Assembly: GCA_050633205.1 (NCBI GenBank)
Contig: JBOEGA010000155.1
Coordinates: 1-23,071, forward strand
Direction of reading: 5' to 3'
Source: CBDHHC01 sp050633205
GTDB taxonomy: Bacteria > Pseudomonadota > Alphaproteobacteria > Rhizobiales > CBDHHC01
DNA length: 23,071 bases
The first letter of the stretch is position 1. Every line of letters begins with the position of its first letter. The notes under the pieces are model-generated. The model searched no databases and was not told where the DNA came from. It saw only the letters and a list, made by a program, of their open reading frames with translations. A program made the translations under genes and the position numbers. Below are positions 1 through 6,692 of the stretch, piece after piece.

Positions 1-290
1 GTGTTGAAGAGCTCGGTGATAAAGTTTCTGAGTCTGACAAAAGTGCTGTTGAAGCTGCTGCTGCTTCACTACAGGCTGCACTTGATGAAAAAGACGCAGA
101 TAACAATGAAGATATCAAAGCAAAGACAGAGACACTTGCTCAGGCTGCAATGAAGCTTGGTGAAGCCATGTATCAAAACGCAGGTGATACGGGTGGTGAA
201 TCAGAGCCAGGTGCGGCATCTTCTGAAAAAGATGATGATGTTGTGGATGCTGACTTTGAAGAAGTGAAAGATGATAAAAAATCATCCTAA
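1..290 (+). CDS. dnaK: Chaperone DnaK (Hsp70), C-terminal end only
   Basis: The reading frame is open from base 3 to the TAA at 288-290. It encodes about 95 residues of the Hsp70 C-terminal helical lid and disordered tail. The helical part is rich in Ala, Glu and Lys and contains the typical AQAAMKLGEAMYQ stretch. The tail is acidic and includes DDDVVDADFEEVKDD, the conserved end of bacterial DnaK. DnaK is the ATP-driven cytosolic chaperone that works with DnaJ and GrpE. The ATPase and most of the substrate-binding domain lie before the window. A strong hairpin terminator follows at once and dnaJ comes 316 bases later. The undetermined bases at 758-759 mean that its physical linkage to the rest of the window is not certain. 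Confidence 0.95.
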   Translation, partial: VEELGDKVSESDKSAVEAAAASLQAALDEKDADNNEDIKAKTETLAQAAMKLGEAMYQNAGDTGGESEPGAASSEKDDDVVDADFEEVKDDKKSS

Positions 291-317
291 CTTTTCAATG
301 ATATAGAGTAGTTTTAG

Positions 318-376
318 ATAGCCCCCAATTTTTTGGTCTCTTATACAGACTGAATTTCAAATTGGGGGCTATTTTT
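318..376 (+). terminator. Intrinsic terminator after dnaK
   Basis: The 14-bp arms at 318-331 and 359-372 are perfect reverse complements, with a core of five C against five G, and are followed by TTTT. The 27-base loop holds a second short stem (GTCT at 336-339 with AGAC at 347-350), giving a nested hairpin. It begins 28 bases after the dnaK stop, so dnaJ probably needs its own promoter or read-through. Confidence 0.85.
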
Positions 377-606
377 ATGTGTTTTTTGTATAGATATTGA
401 TATAGTGTCAAAAGATGTGTTAAAGCCTGTTTTTGTCCTTGCAAAAATGAAGCAAGGCGTTACGGGATTTTCTATTGAAATTAGATCAAAACATAATGAT
501 ATAGAGATTACGGACCACACACACGAGTGGCTGTCCCTTTAAATCAAGCCAGTCTATATGAACATTGTTGTTCATGACCAACAAGTCACATGAGATGCTA
601 TAAGCA
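377..606 (+). promoter_or_regulatory. dnaJ leader region with two hairpins
   Basis: No gene is visible between the dnaK terminator and dnaJ. Two inverted repeats stand out. One has 6-bp arms (CCTTGC at 437-442, GCAAGG at 452-457). The other has 7-bp arms around a TTGT loop (ATGAACA at 558-564, TGTTCAT at 569-575) and lies 31 bases before the dnaJ start. I could not identify a convincing heat-shock sigma-factor promoter. The Shine-Dalgarno match before ATG 607 is poor. Confidence 0.4.
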
Positions 607-1836
607 ATGGGTAAGCGCGACTATTACGAAGTTCTGGGTGTTTCCCGGACTGCCACAGACCAAGAAATAAAAAGTGCCTTTCGTAAACTTGCGAAGGAGT
701 ACCATCCTGACCGCAACCCAGGCGATGCTGAAGCTGAGCAAAAATTCAAAGAAGTAANNCGTATGGCGATGAAGTATCATCCGGACCGTAATCCGGACGA
801 TAAAGAAGCCGAAGACAATTTCAAAGAAGTAAACGAAGCTTATGAGGTTCTGAAGGACCAGCAAAAGCGCGGAGCATATGACCAATTTGGTCACGCGGCG
901 TTTGATGGTTCTGGCGGATTTGGTGGCGCTCAACATGGGTTTGGAAATGACTTTTCAGCATCCATGTCGGAGATTTTTGACGATCTGTTCGGTGAGTTTA
1001 TGGGTGGCCGGCAGACACGAGGCCGTTCCAAGTCCAGTCGCGAACGTGGCAGTGACCTTAGATATAATATGGAAATTTCTCTGGACGAGGCCTTTAAAGG
1101 CAAAAGCGCCCAGATTGAAGTTCCTGCAAATGTGGGTTGTGAAGACTGTGACGGTTCCGGAGCTGAGAAAGGCTCTGCTCCAAGCAGTTGCCCTTCATGT
1201 GCCGGTGCGGGTAAAGTTCGTGCCAGCCAGGGTTTCTTTACGATAGAACGCACATGCCCTACATGTCAGGGACGTGGTGATATTATTGATGCTCCATGTA
1301 ATTCCTGTAGCGGGTCTGGCCGTGTTACAAAAGAACGTACACTTTCAGTAAATATACCGGCGGGTGTAGAAGACGGTACACGTATTCGCCTTGCGGGTGA
1401 AGGAGAAGCCGGGCTTCGTGGTGGAGCACCTGGAGATCTTTATATCTTCCTTTCAATTTCCCCTCATGAGTTTTTCCAACGTGATGGTTCAGACCTGTTC
1501 TGCAGGGTTCCTGTTGCAATGACAACGGCAGGTCTTGGTGGTGAGATTGAAGTTCCCACACTTGAAGGCGGACTGACACGAGTAAAAATTCCTGAAGGTA
1601 CGGAAACTGGCAAGCAGTTTCGTCTGAAGGGTAAAGGTATGCCTGTTTTGAGATCTAAACTCACAGGTGACCTGTATATTCAGGTTGAAGTTGAAACGCC
1701 GAAAAACCTTACACGAAAGCAAAAAGATATTCTTCGTGACTTTGAGCGTGTTGCAACTAAAAGCACCAGCCCTGAGTCTGCCGGATTCCTTAATCGTGTA
1801 AGAGAGTTCTTTGACAAGACTGAAGAACAAAAATAA
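607..1836 (+). CDS. dnaJ: Chaperone DnaJ (Hsp40, type I); N-terminus probably a chimeric join
   Basis: DnaJ is the cytosolic co-chaperone that delivers clients to DnaK and stimulates its ATPase through the HPD motif. The type I layout is visible: J domain, a Gly/Phe-rich linker (about residues 95-120), four CxxCxGxG zinc-binding repeats (about residues 178-238: CEDCDGSG, CPSCAGAG, CPTCQGRG, CNSCSGSG) and the C-terminal substrate domain. The anomaly is at the N-terminus. HPD occurs twice, at residues 33-35 and 58-60, because helix II to helix III of the J domain appears twice in diverged form on either side of two undetermined bases (codon 51). A normal DnaJ has one copy and is about 25 residues shorter. 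The part from 760 onward is a coherent DnaJ lacking its first helix. The flavin reductase gene follows after 37 bases. Confidence 0.85.
   Translation: MGKRDYYEVLGVSRTATDQEIKSAFRKLAKEYHPDRNPGDAEAEQKFKEVXRMAMKYHPDRNPDDKEAEDNFKEVNEAYEVLKDQQKRGAYDQFGHAAFDGSGGFGGAQHGFGNDFSASMSEIFDDLFGEFMGGRQTRGRSKSSRERGSDLRYNMEISLDEAFKGKSAQIEVPANVGCEDCDGSGAEKGSAPSSCPSCAGAGKVRASQGFFTIERTCPTCQGRGDIIDAPCNSCSGSGRVTKERTLSVNIPAGVEDGTRIRLAGEGEAGLRGGAPGDLYIFLSISPHEFFQRDGSDLFCRVPVAMTTAGLGGEIEVPTLEGGLTRVKIPEGTETGKQFRLKGKGMPVLRSKLTGDLYIQVEVETPKNLTRKQKDILRDFERVATKSTSPESAGFLNRVREFFDKTEEQK
758..759. other. Two undetermined bases (assembly join) inside dnaJ
   Basis: The sequence reads NN here. The 25 codons before it and the 25 after it encode the same piece of the J domain with 16 of 24 aligned residues identical and, by hand count, 51 of 72 bases identical. 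The differences are largely synonymous. This is the look of two homologous but different dnaJ genes placed end to end, not of two unread bases in one gene. Confidence 0.75.
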
Positions 1837-1873
1837 CGAGTCAATCACTTTAGATAAAGCCAGGTGATACGAT

Positions 1874-2455
1874 ATGAGTCATCCCAAGCTCCTCTTTTTT
1901 GCAGGCAGTGCAAGAACTGATTCCCTCAATAAGAAATTTGCCAGATGCGGTGCTAAGCTTGCCCAGGATGCTGGTATAGCAGCAACTTTTCTGGACTTAA
2001 GAGATTACCCTCTTCCCATATATGACGGGGATTTTGAGGATGAATCCGGTGTGCCTGAAAATGCGGGCAAACTTAAAGAGATCGTTGAACAGCATGACGG
2101 TGTGTTTATTATTTCACCGGAATATAACTCTTCAATTCCTCCTTTGCTCAAAAATGTGCTGGACTGGATAAGCCGTGTTAAAAATGATGACGGCTCTTCA
2201 TCTGCTGCATTTAAAAACAAGCCGACTGCATTAGGGGCGGTTTCTCCGGGAGGACTTGGGGGAATGAGAGTTCTGATCGGACTTCGTCCTATTATTGCCA
2301 ATGGCTATAATGCTCTGGTTATCCCTGAACAGATTTCTGTACCGGGTGGTGATAAAGTCTTTGATGACGATGGCATGTTAACGGATGAGAAAGTCACTCA
2401 GAGGTATATTTCAGCTATTAAAAGTCTAAAGTCCGTTGCTGAACGGATGAAGTAA
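1874..2455 (+). CDS. NADPH-dependent FMN reductase family flavoprotein
   Basis: The 193-residue protein has a flavodoxin-like fold of the NADPH-dependent FMN reductase family (the ChrR/azoreductase/ArsH-like group). The phosphate-binding loop GSARTDSLN lies at residues 11-19, right after the first hydrophobic strand, and the second conserved flavin-contact motif SPEYNSSIP is at 81-89. A Gly-rich segment (SPGGLGGMR) follows. Family members reduce flavins, quinones or oxyanions in the cytosol using NAD(P)H, and the substrate cannot be read from the sequence. The start ATG follows a CAGGTG ribosome-binding site. pyrF begins only 10 bases after the stop, so the two genes are probably co-transcribed, perhaps with dnaJ. 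Confidence 0.85.
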   Translation: MSHPKLLFFAGSARTDSLNKKFARCGAKLAQDAGIAATFLDLRDYPLPIYDGDFEDESGVPENAGKLKEIVEQHDGVFIISPEYNSSIPPLLKNVLDWISRVKNDDGSSSAAFKNKPTALGAVSPGGLGGMRVLIGLRPIIANGYNALVIPEQISVPGGDKVFDDDGMLTDEKVTQRYISAIKSLKSVAERMK

Positions 2456-2465
2456 GGTTTCTTCC

Positions 2466-3176
2466 ATGATTAAACATGCCAAAGACCGTCTTATTGTTGC
2501 TCTTGATGTGCCAACACCTAATGATGCGCGAAAGCTTATACAGGAGCTGGGCGGTAATGTCGGCGTTTATAAAATCGGGCTGGAGCTTTTATTTGCCGGT
2601 GGTGTACCGTTAATGGAGAAGCTTATTGAGACAGGCCACAAGGTGTTTGTTGATGCAAAGCTTCTGGATATTGGAAATACTGTTGAGCGGGCTGTTACGA
2701 ATATTGCGCGTTTAGGAGCTACTTTCCTGACCATTCACGGGACTGACCGCAAAACTATGGATGCGGCAGTGAAAGGGCGCGGAAACAGTGATCTGAAATT
2801 GCTGGCCATAACTGTTCTCACTAATCTGCAGCATAATGATCTGGCTGAGCAGGGCATTACGATGTCTGGTGAGAAGCTGGTTCGTCACCGGGCCAAGATG
2901 GCTGAAGAGGCTGGATTTGATGGAGTTGTTGCTTCCGGGCTGGAAGCTGCAAAGATCCGTTCAGATTGTCATCCGGGGTTTAATATTGTTACGCCTGGTA
3001 TTCGGCCGGAATGGGCAGACGCAGGAGATCAGGCGCGGATTGTTACGCCAGCAAAAGCTATATCGCAGGGTGCTGATTATATTGTGATCGGGCGGCCGAT
3101 TACGCAGGCTGTTGATCCCCTTAAAGCAACTATGATGGTTATCGAAGAAATAGAAAGTGCTGTGCAGAAAAAATAG
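2466..3176 (+). CDS. pyrF: Orotidine 5'-phosphate decarboxylase
   Basis: PyrF catalyses the last step of UMP synthesis, decarboxylating OMP to UMP, as a cytosolic TIM-barrel dimer. The active-site residues are visible: D14 in ALDVP, K36 in YKIG, and the D63-A-K65-x-x-D68 signature in VFVDAKLLDIGNT. The phosphate-binding end is present as TPGIRP near residue 177 and IVIGRPIT near 209. The length of 236 residues is normal. The gene is 10 bases downstream of the flavin reductase gene and converges on folD, from which it is separated by only 15 bases containing half of a shared hairpin. Confidence 0.96.
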   Translation: MIKHAKDRLIVALDVPTPNDARKLIQELGGNVGVYKIGLELLFAGGVPLMEKLIETGHKVFVDAKLLDIGNTVERAVTNIARLGATFLTIHGTDRKTMDAAVKGRGNSDLKLLAITVLTNLQHNDLAEQGITMSGEKLVRHRAKMAEEAGFDGVVASGLEAAKIRSDCHPGFNIVTPGIRPEWADAGDQARIVTPAKAISQGADYIVIGRPITQAVDPLKATMMVIEEIESAVQKK

Positions 3177-3184
3177 CCTCAGGT

Positions 3185-3210
3185 TGCCGGATTAAATGTC
3201 CGGCATTTCT
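3185..3210 (+). terminator. Terminator between pyrF and folD, overlapping the folD stop
   Basis: TGCCGGA (3185-3191) and TCCGGCA (3199-3205) form a 7-bp stem with a 7-base loop, followed by TTTCTATT. The folD stop codon (3192-3194) lies in the loop, and the right arm is folD coding sequence. It should end pyrF transcripts and may also act on folD from the other side. Confidence 0.65.
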
Positions 3211-4088
3211 ATTCTGGATATTGTGCACGCAGCCTGTACCGTGTTTCTTAAAAGACAAGCAACAGTCATCGGGCCGACACCTCCTGGAACAGGTGTTATG
3301 AATCCGGCGACTTCCTTTACACCAGCATAGTCTACATCACCAACAACACGGGTTTTGCCTTCACCTTTTTCAGGAGCCGGGATGCGGTTTATGCCGACGT
3401 CAATCACAGTGGCACCGGGCTTTACCCATTCAGCTTTTACCAGTTTTGGACTTCCGACTGCAGCTACAAGAATATCTGCCCGGGATATAATTTCCTCAAT
3501 GTTTCTTGTTCTTGAATGTACCATTGTAACTGTACAGTTTTCATTCAGAAGAAGTTGTGCAACCGGCTTACCAACAAGGTGTGAGCGCCCCATTACCACG
3601 GCATGAAGTCCGCTTAAATCCTTATGTATCTGTCTCAGCATGATCAGGCAGCCCAGCGGTGTACAAGAGACAAAACCTTTCTGCCCAAGCGCGAGGTATC
3701 CTGCATTCATCGGGTGTAAGCCATCGACATCTTTTTGGGGAGAGATAGCTTCGATAACCACTTTGCTGTCTATATGATCTGGCACTGGTAACTGAACCAG
3801 AATACCGTGGACTGCAGTGTCGTTATTAAGTTTTTCAATCAGTGATAAAAGTTCTTCCTGAGTTGTCTCAGCAGGAAGTACATGTTTGAATGACTGCATT
3901 CCCAGCGCGACAGTAGTTTTCGCTTTGCTATTCACATATATTTCGCTGGCAGGATCATCTCCGACCAAAACAACAGCCAGACCGGGTGTAATATTGTGGT
4001 TTGCCTTTATGTCTTTTACTGCTTTTTCGATACGGGACTGTAAATCTGCGGCAATGGGTTTGCCTTTGATAATCTGAGCCTGACTCAT
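3192..4088 (-). CDS. folD: Bifunctional methylenetetrahydrofolate dehydrogenase / methenyltetrahydrofolate cyclohydrolase
   Basis: FolD interconverts 5,10-methylene-, 5,10-methenyl- and 10-formyl-tetrahydrofolate in the cytosol with NADP, feeding purine and formyl-Met synthesis. The catalytic Y51-x-x-x-K55 pair is in IYVNSKAKT. GILVQLPVP (about 95-103), PQKDVDGLHP with D122 (118-126), and the NADP-loop signature GRSHLVGKP (167-175) are all present, as is a C-terminal TPVPGGVGPMT. The length of 298 residues is normal. It is the last gene of a minus-strand yggT-DUF167-folD set and starts 12 bases after the DUF167 stop, a gene order common in alphaproteobacteria. Confidence 0.97.
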   Translation of the reverse strand: MSQAQIIKGKPIAADLQSRIEKAVKDIKANHNITPGLAVVLVGDDPASEIYVNSKAKTTVALGMQSFKHVLPAETTQEELLSLIEKLNNDTAVHGILVQLPVPDHIDSKVVIEAISPQKDVDGLHPMNAGYLALGQKGFVSCTPLGCLIMLRQIHKDLSGLHAVVMGRSHLVGKPVAQLLLNENCTVTMVHSRTRNIEEIISRADILVAAVGSPKLVKAEWVKPGATVIDVGINRIPAPEKGEGKTRVVGDVDYAGVKEVAGFITPVPGGVGPMTVACLLRNTVQAACTISRIEMPDI

Positions 4089-4099
4089 TATTAGATCTC

Positions 4100-4402
4100 C
4101 TACTTCAAAGCCTGCAGTGCCGTAGACAACTTATTTTCAAGCTCGTCCTGATTTCCAGAAAGTTTCAGGGTCTTTATTCTCGATTTGCTGCCTGAATGCA
4201 ACTCAATATCTGATTTTGGGTGGTCAAGCCATTTGGATATCAGCTTTATTAGCGCGGTGTTGGCTTTTCCTTTTTCAGGAATGGCACGGACTCTTGCCTT
4301 TATCACCGGCCCGTCCGGGGTATCTTCAAAACCAAATACGGCATCCCTGTCCGCTTTTGGGATCAAGCGGATAGAGATGGTGATACCGGATTCTTTAGTG
4401 AT
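4100..4402 (-). CDS. DUF167 (YggU-like) protein, start codon uncertain
   Basis: This is a small protein of the DUF167/YggU family, whose biochemical role is not settled. Family features are PKADRDAV near the start, the GKANTALIKLISKWL helix and the SGSKSRIKTLKL strand. The only ordinary start codon in frame is a TTG at 4364-4366, which gives 88 residues but no ribosome-binding site and removes the expected first beta strand. The frame stays open upstream and encodes SITISIRLIPKAD-like sequence (first strand: GITISIRL). A GGAG at 4412-4415 sits 9 bases before an ATC codon at 4400-4402, which would give 100 residues. I use the longer form. It lies between yggT and folD and is probably co-transcribed with them. 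Confidence 0.75.
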   Translation of the reverse strand: MTKESGITISIRLIPKADRDAVFGFEDTPDGPVIKARVRAIPEKGKANTALIKLISKWLDHPKSDIELHSGSKSRIKTLKLSGNQDELENKLSTALQALK

Positions 4403-4418
4403 TAGTTTTTACTCCGAT

Positions 4419-4724
4419 TCAAGGAACCAAGGGGTAAACATATGTCTGCAGATACCGAATAAGGAGAATTACCAATAAAGACAAGGCTATTGGTGACAGG
4501 TCAATTCCCCCTGAAGGGAAATTCAGACGACGGTATAGCAGATTATAAACTGGTTTCAGCGCTGGCTCAGTAATGTCATACAAAAACTTACCAACCATAT
4601 TTACAAACTGGTTGCTGGAGTTGATGACATTGAACGAGTAAAGCCAGCTATATATTACCCTACCAATAATCATGTAGAGGTAGAAATTGAGTATCAAGAC
4701 AATTATCTCGACAATTGGCTTCAT
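4419..4724 (-). CDS. YggT family membrane protein
   Basis: The 101-residue inner-membrane protein has two predicted membrane helices, about residues 6-28 and 77-97, flanking a conserved cytosolic or interfacial loop. The family signature is visible as ITEPALKPVYNLL (about 51-63), followed by GGIDLSPIALSLLVILLI. YggT-family proteins have been linked to cell-envelope, osmotic-stress or cell-division functions, but the molecular activity is not established. It is the first gene of the minus-strand yggT-DUF167-folD set. The spacing to the DUF167 gene is 16 bases if the ATC start is right and 52 if the TTG is used. Confidence 0.9.
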   Translation of the reverse strand: MKPIVEIIVLILNFYLYMIIGRVIYSWLYSFNVINSSNQFVNMVGKFLYDITEPALKPVYNLLYRRLNFPSGGIDLSPIALSLLVILLIRYLQTYVYPLVP

Positions 4725-5037
4725 TTGTTTTTGTCCATTCTCATTTGAATTGCCCGGTTTGATAAAGACAATATCGCAAAATAGCTAATCTCTTCAATAA
4801 CCATAGGTTATTCGGTAAAGACAATAACATTTTGATAATAACACCCGTGTTTTACGGACTCATCAATTGTTATGGTAAATTCTGACGAACATATTCTCCG
4901 CAGTTATTGTCTGACATTAACCCTGTTTGTTTCAAGTCATGTGCCTGAAAGTATTATTTGGGGTGTTGCCACATAATAATCAACTTTTTGCATGTCTAGT
5001 TATGCTGAACAAAAATATGCGTCAGGGAGCTATAACA
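4725..5037. promoter_or_regulatory. Intergenic region between divergent yggT and the small membrane-protein gene
   Basis: No gene is visible. The region is AT-rich and should hold both divergent promoters, though none could be assigned with confidence. It contains a 17-base inverted repeat (AATAACC at 4796-4802, GGTTATT at 4806-4812) and two direct copies of TAAAGACAATA at 4763-4773 and 4816-4826. A partial inverted copy, TTATTGTCT, is at 4904-4912. An open frame runs upstream of ATG 5038 to 4927 but lacks a supported start. Confidence 0.4.
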
Positions 5038-5292
5038 ATGACTAACGATGTCCATAACAGATTTATGCGTGAGCAGCATGAGAAACGCCTGGTTCAGGAT
5101 GAGATTGCAGCCAATGCCGCTTCAGCAGAACTTATTGCCGAGCGTATTTCGGCAAAACTGGCAGAGCAAAATGATATTATTTACAAGATTGGCCAGCAAA
5201 ACGGACGTACGACAGTGATTGCCTATATTTCACTTATTATCGGCGCTATTGCTGCAGTGGGGCAGTTATTCGGGCCGCTTAATCTCTGGTAG
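5038..5292 (+). CDS. Hypothetical small protein: N-terminal helix/coiled coil plus one membrane segment
   Basis: I do not recognise this 84-residue protein. Residues 1-50 are charged, Ala/Glu-rich and predicted helical with coiled-coil character (ANAASAELIAERISAKLAEQ). Residues about 58-78 (TVIAYISLIIGAIAAVGQLF) form one membrane helix, ending in FGPLNLW. The start at 5038 is chosen because GGGAG at 5024-5028 is well spaced from it; upstream in-frame ATGs at 5003 and before lack such a site. The layout of a cytosolic helix with a C-terminal anchor resembles small phage hemolysin/holin-accessory proteins such as XhlA, but no phage gene is nearby and I do not assign that function. It stands alone between divergent yggT and convergent hslU and ends in a strong hairpin. 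Confidence 0.65.
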   Translation: MTNDVHNRFMREQHEKRLVQDEIAANAASAELIAERISAKLAEQNDIIYKIGQQNGRTTVIAYISLIIGAIAAVGQLFGPLNLW

Positions 5293-5302
5293 GTTTTAAG
5301 AA

Positions 5303-5344
5303 GATGTGCCTGTCAGGCTGCTAACAGGCACATCACTATTTTTA
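5303..5344. terminator. Terminator between the hypothetical gene and hslU
   Basis: GATGTGCCTGT (5303-5313) and ACAGGCACATC (5324-5334) form a perfect 11-bp stem with a 10-base loop. The plus-strand side is followed by ACTATTTTTAT. The hairpin lies between two converging genes, starting 11 bases after one stop and ending 8 bases before the other, so it probably serves both. The plus direction has the better T-tract. Confidence 0.8.
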
Positions 5345-6646
5345 TAGAATGAATTTTGACAGATCTGCGTTTTTAGCAAGATCACCAATATGTTTTTCTA
5401 CATAAGCTTTATCGACAACAACTTCACCATCAGGGTGATCAGTGGCATCGAATGAGATTTCATCAAGAACTCTTTCTATCACAGTCATCAGACGGCGAGC
5501 ACCGATATTTTCGACGCTTGAGTTTACTTCAACCGCAACACTTGCGATTGCATCAATACCATCTTCAGAAAACTCAAGATCAATGCCCTCAGTTTTCATC
5601 AGTGCTTTATACTGTTTGATAAGGCTTGCTCTTGTTTCTGTCAGAATTTTTACGAAATCTGCTTTCGTCAACGCTCTTAATTCTACTCGAATCGGCAGGC
5701 GGCCCTGAAGTTCCGGTAGCAGGTCAGATGGTTTTGCTACATGGAAGGCACCTGATGCGATGAACAGAATATGATCGGTTTTTACCTGACCATATTTTGT
5801 TGCGACTGTGGTTCCTTCAATCAGAGGAAGCAGGTCTCTCTGAACGCCTTCTCTGCTCACATCGCCGCCTGTACGCTCTGAACGAGCACAGATTTTGTCA
5901 ATCTCATCAAGAAATACAATACCGTCATTTTCTACGGCTGTTACGGCTTCCTGAACGATCTGATCTTCATCAACGAGTTTATCGCATTCTTCAGCAATCA
6001 AAGCTTCGTAGCTATCTTTGACTGTTATTTTTTTCAGCTTTGTTTTGTGATTGAAAGCCTTGCCCAGCATATCGTTCAGATTGATCATTCCAACCTGACT
6101 GCCTGGCATTCCAGGGATTTCAAAGCTTGGCATTCCACCACCAGTATCAGCGACCTCTATTTCAATTTCTTTTTCATTCAGCTCGCCGGTACGCAATTTT
6201 TTGCGGAAGCTTTCCCTTGTTGCTTCTCCTGAATCACGAACGAGTGCATCAAGCACACGTTCTTCAGCATTAACATGTGCCTGAGCTTTTACTTCCTTGC
6301 GCTTGTCTTCGCGGACAAGAGAAATTGCTACTTCAAGCAGGTCTCGAACGATCTGGTCAACATCGCGGCCTACATATCCGACTTCGGTAAACTTTGTTGC
6401 TTCCACTTTTATGAATGGAGCATTTGCAAGTTTGGCAAGACGACGGGAAATTTCTGTTTTACCAACACCTGTTGGTCCAATCATAAGAATATTTTTGGGC
6501 AGAACCTCTTCGCGCATTTCTTCATCGATCTGGTGTCTGCGCCATCGGTTACGAAGTGCAATGGCAACAGCTCGTTTAGCGTCATGCTGCCCGATAATGT
6601 ATCTATCCAGCTCAGAAACGATTTCGCGTGGTGAAAAATTTGTCAT
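5342..6646 (-). CDS. hslU: ATP-dependent protease ATPase subunit HslU
   Basis: HslU is the AAA+ hexameric unfoldase that feeds substrates into the HslV peptidase in the cytosol. Walker A GPTGVGKT is at residues 57-64, the pore loop GYVGRD at 90-95 and Walker B GIVFLDEID at 242-250. The segment GGDVSREGVQRDLLPLIEG follows at about 260-278, and the sensor II region contains GARRLMTVIER. The C-terminal DLSKFIL is the tail that inserts into HslV to activate it. The I-domain between the Walker motifs is short and carries the Gly/Pro/Met-rich stretch typical of the family. The length of 434 residues is normal. It lies 46 bases downstream of hslV, the usual order. Confidence 0.97.
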   Translation of the reverse strand: MTNFSPREIVSELDRYIIGQHDAKRAVAIALRNRWRRHQIDEEMREEVLPKNILMIGPTGVGKTEISRRLAKLANAPFIKVEATKFTEVGYVGRDVDQIVRDLLEVAISLVREDKRKEVKAQAHVNAEERVLDALVRDSGEATRESFRKKLRTGELNEKEIEIEVADTGGGMPSFEIPGMPGSQVGMINLNDMLGKAFNHKTKLKKITVKDSYEALIAEECDKLVDEDQIVQEAVTAVENDGIVFLDEIDKICARSERTGGDVSREGVQRDLLPLIEGTTVATKYGQVKTDHILFIASGAFHVAKPSDLLPELQGRLPIRVELRALTKADFVKILTETRASLIKQYKALMKTEGIDLEFSEDGIDAIASVAVEVNSSVENIGARRLMTVIERVLDEISFDATDHPDGEVVVDKAYVEKHIGDLAKNADLSKFIL

Positions 6647-6692
6647 GATATCTGTTTGTCATTGAGTGTTTGAATTTGAAATAGCAATCTGA

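Noticed and set aside
607..831. A natural DnaJ variant with a duplicated J-domain hairpin
   Set aside because: The two copies lie on either side of undetermined bases and differ by many silent changes; a chimeric assembly join explains this more simply, although reads would be needed to be sure.
4927..5037. Longer form of the small membrane protein starting at 4927 or 5003
   Set aside because: No ribosome-binding site at those positions, while GGGAG is correctly placed before ATG 5038; the extra residues show no domain-like pattern.
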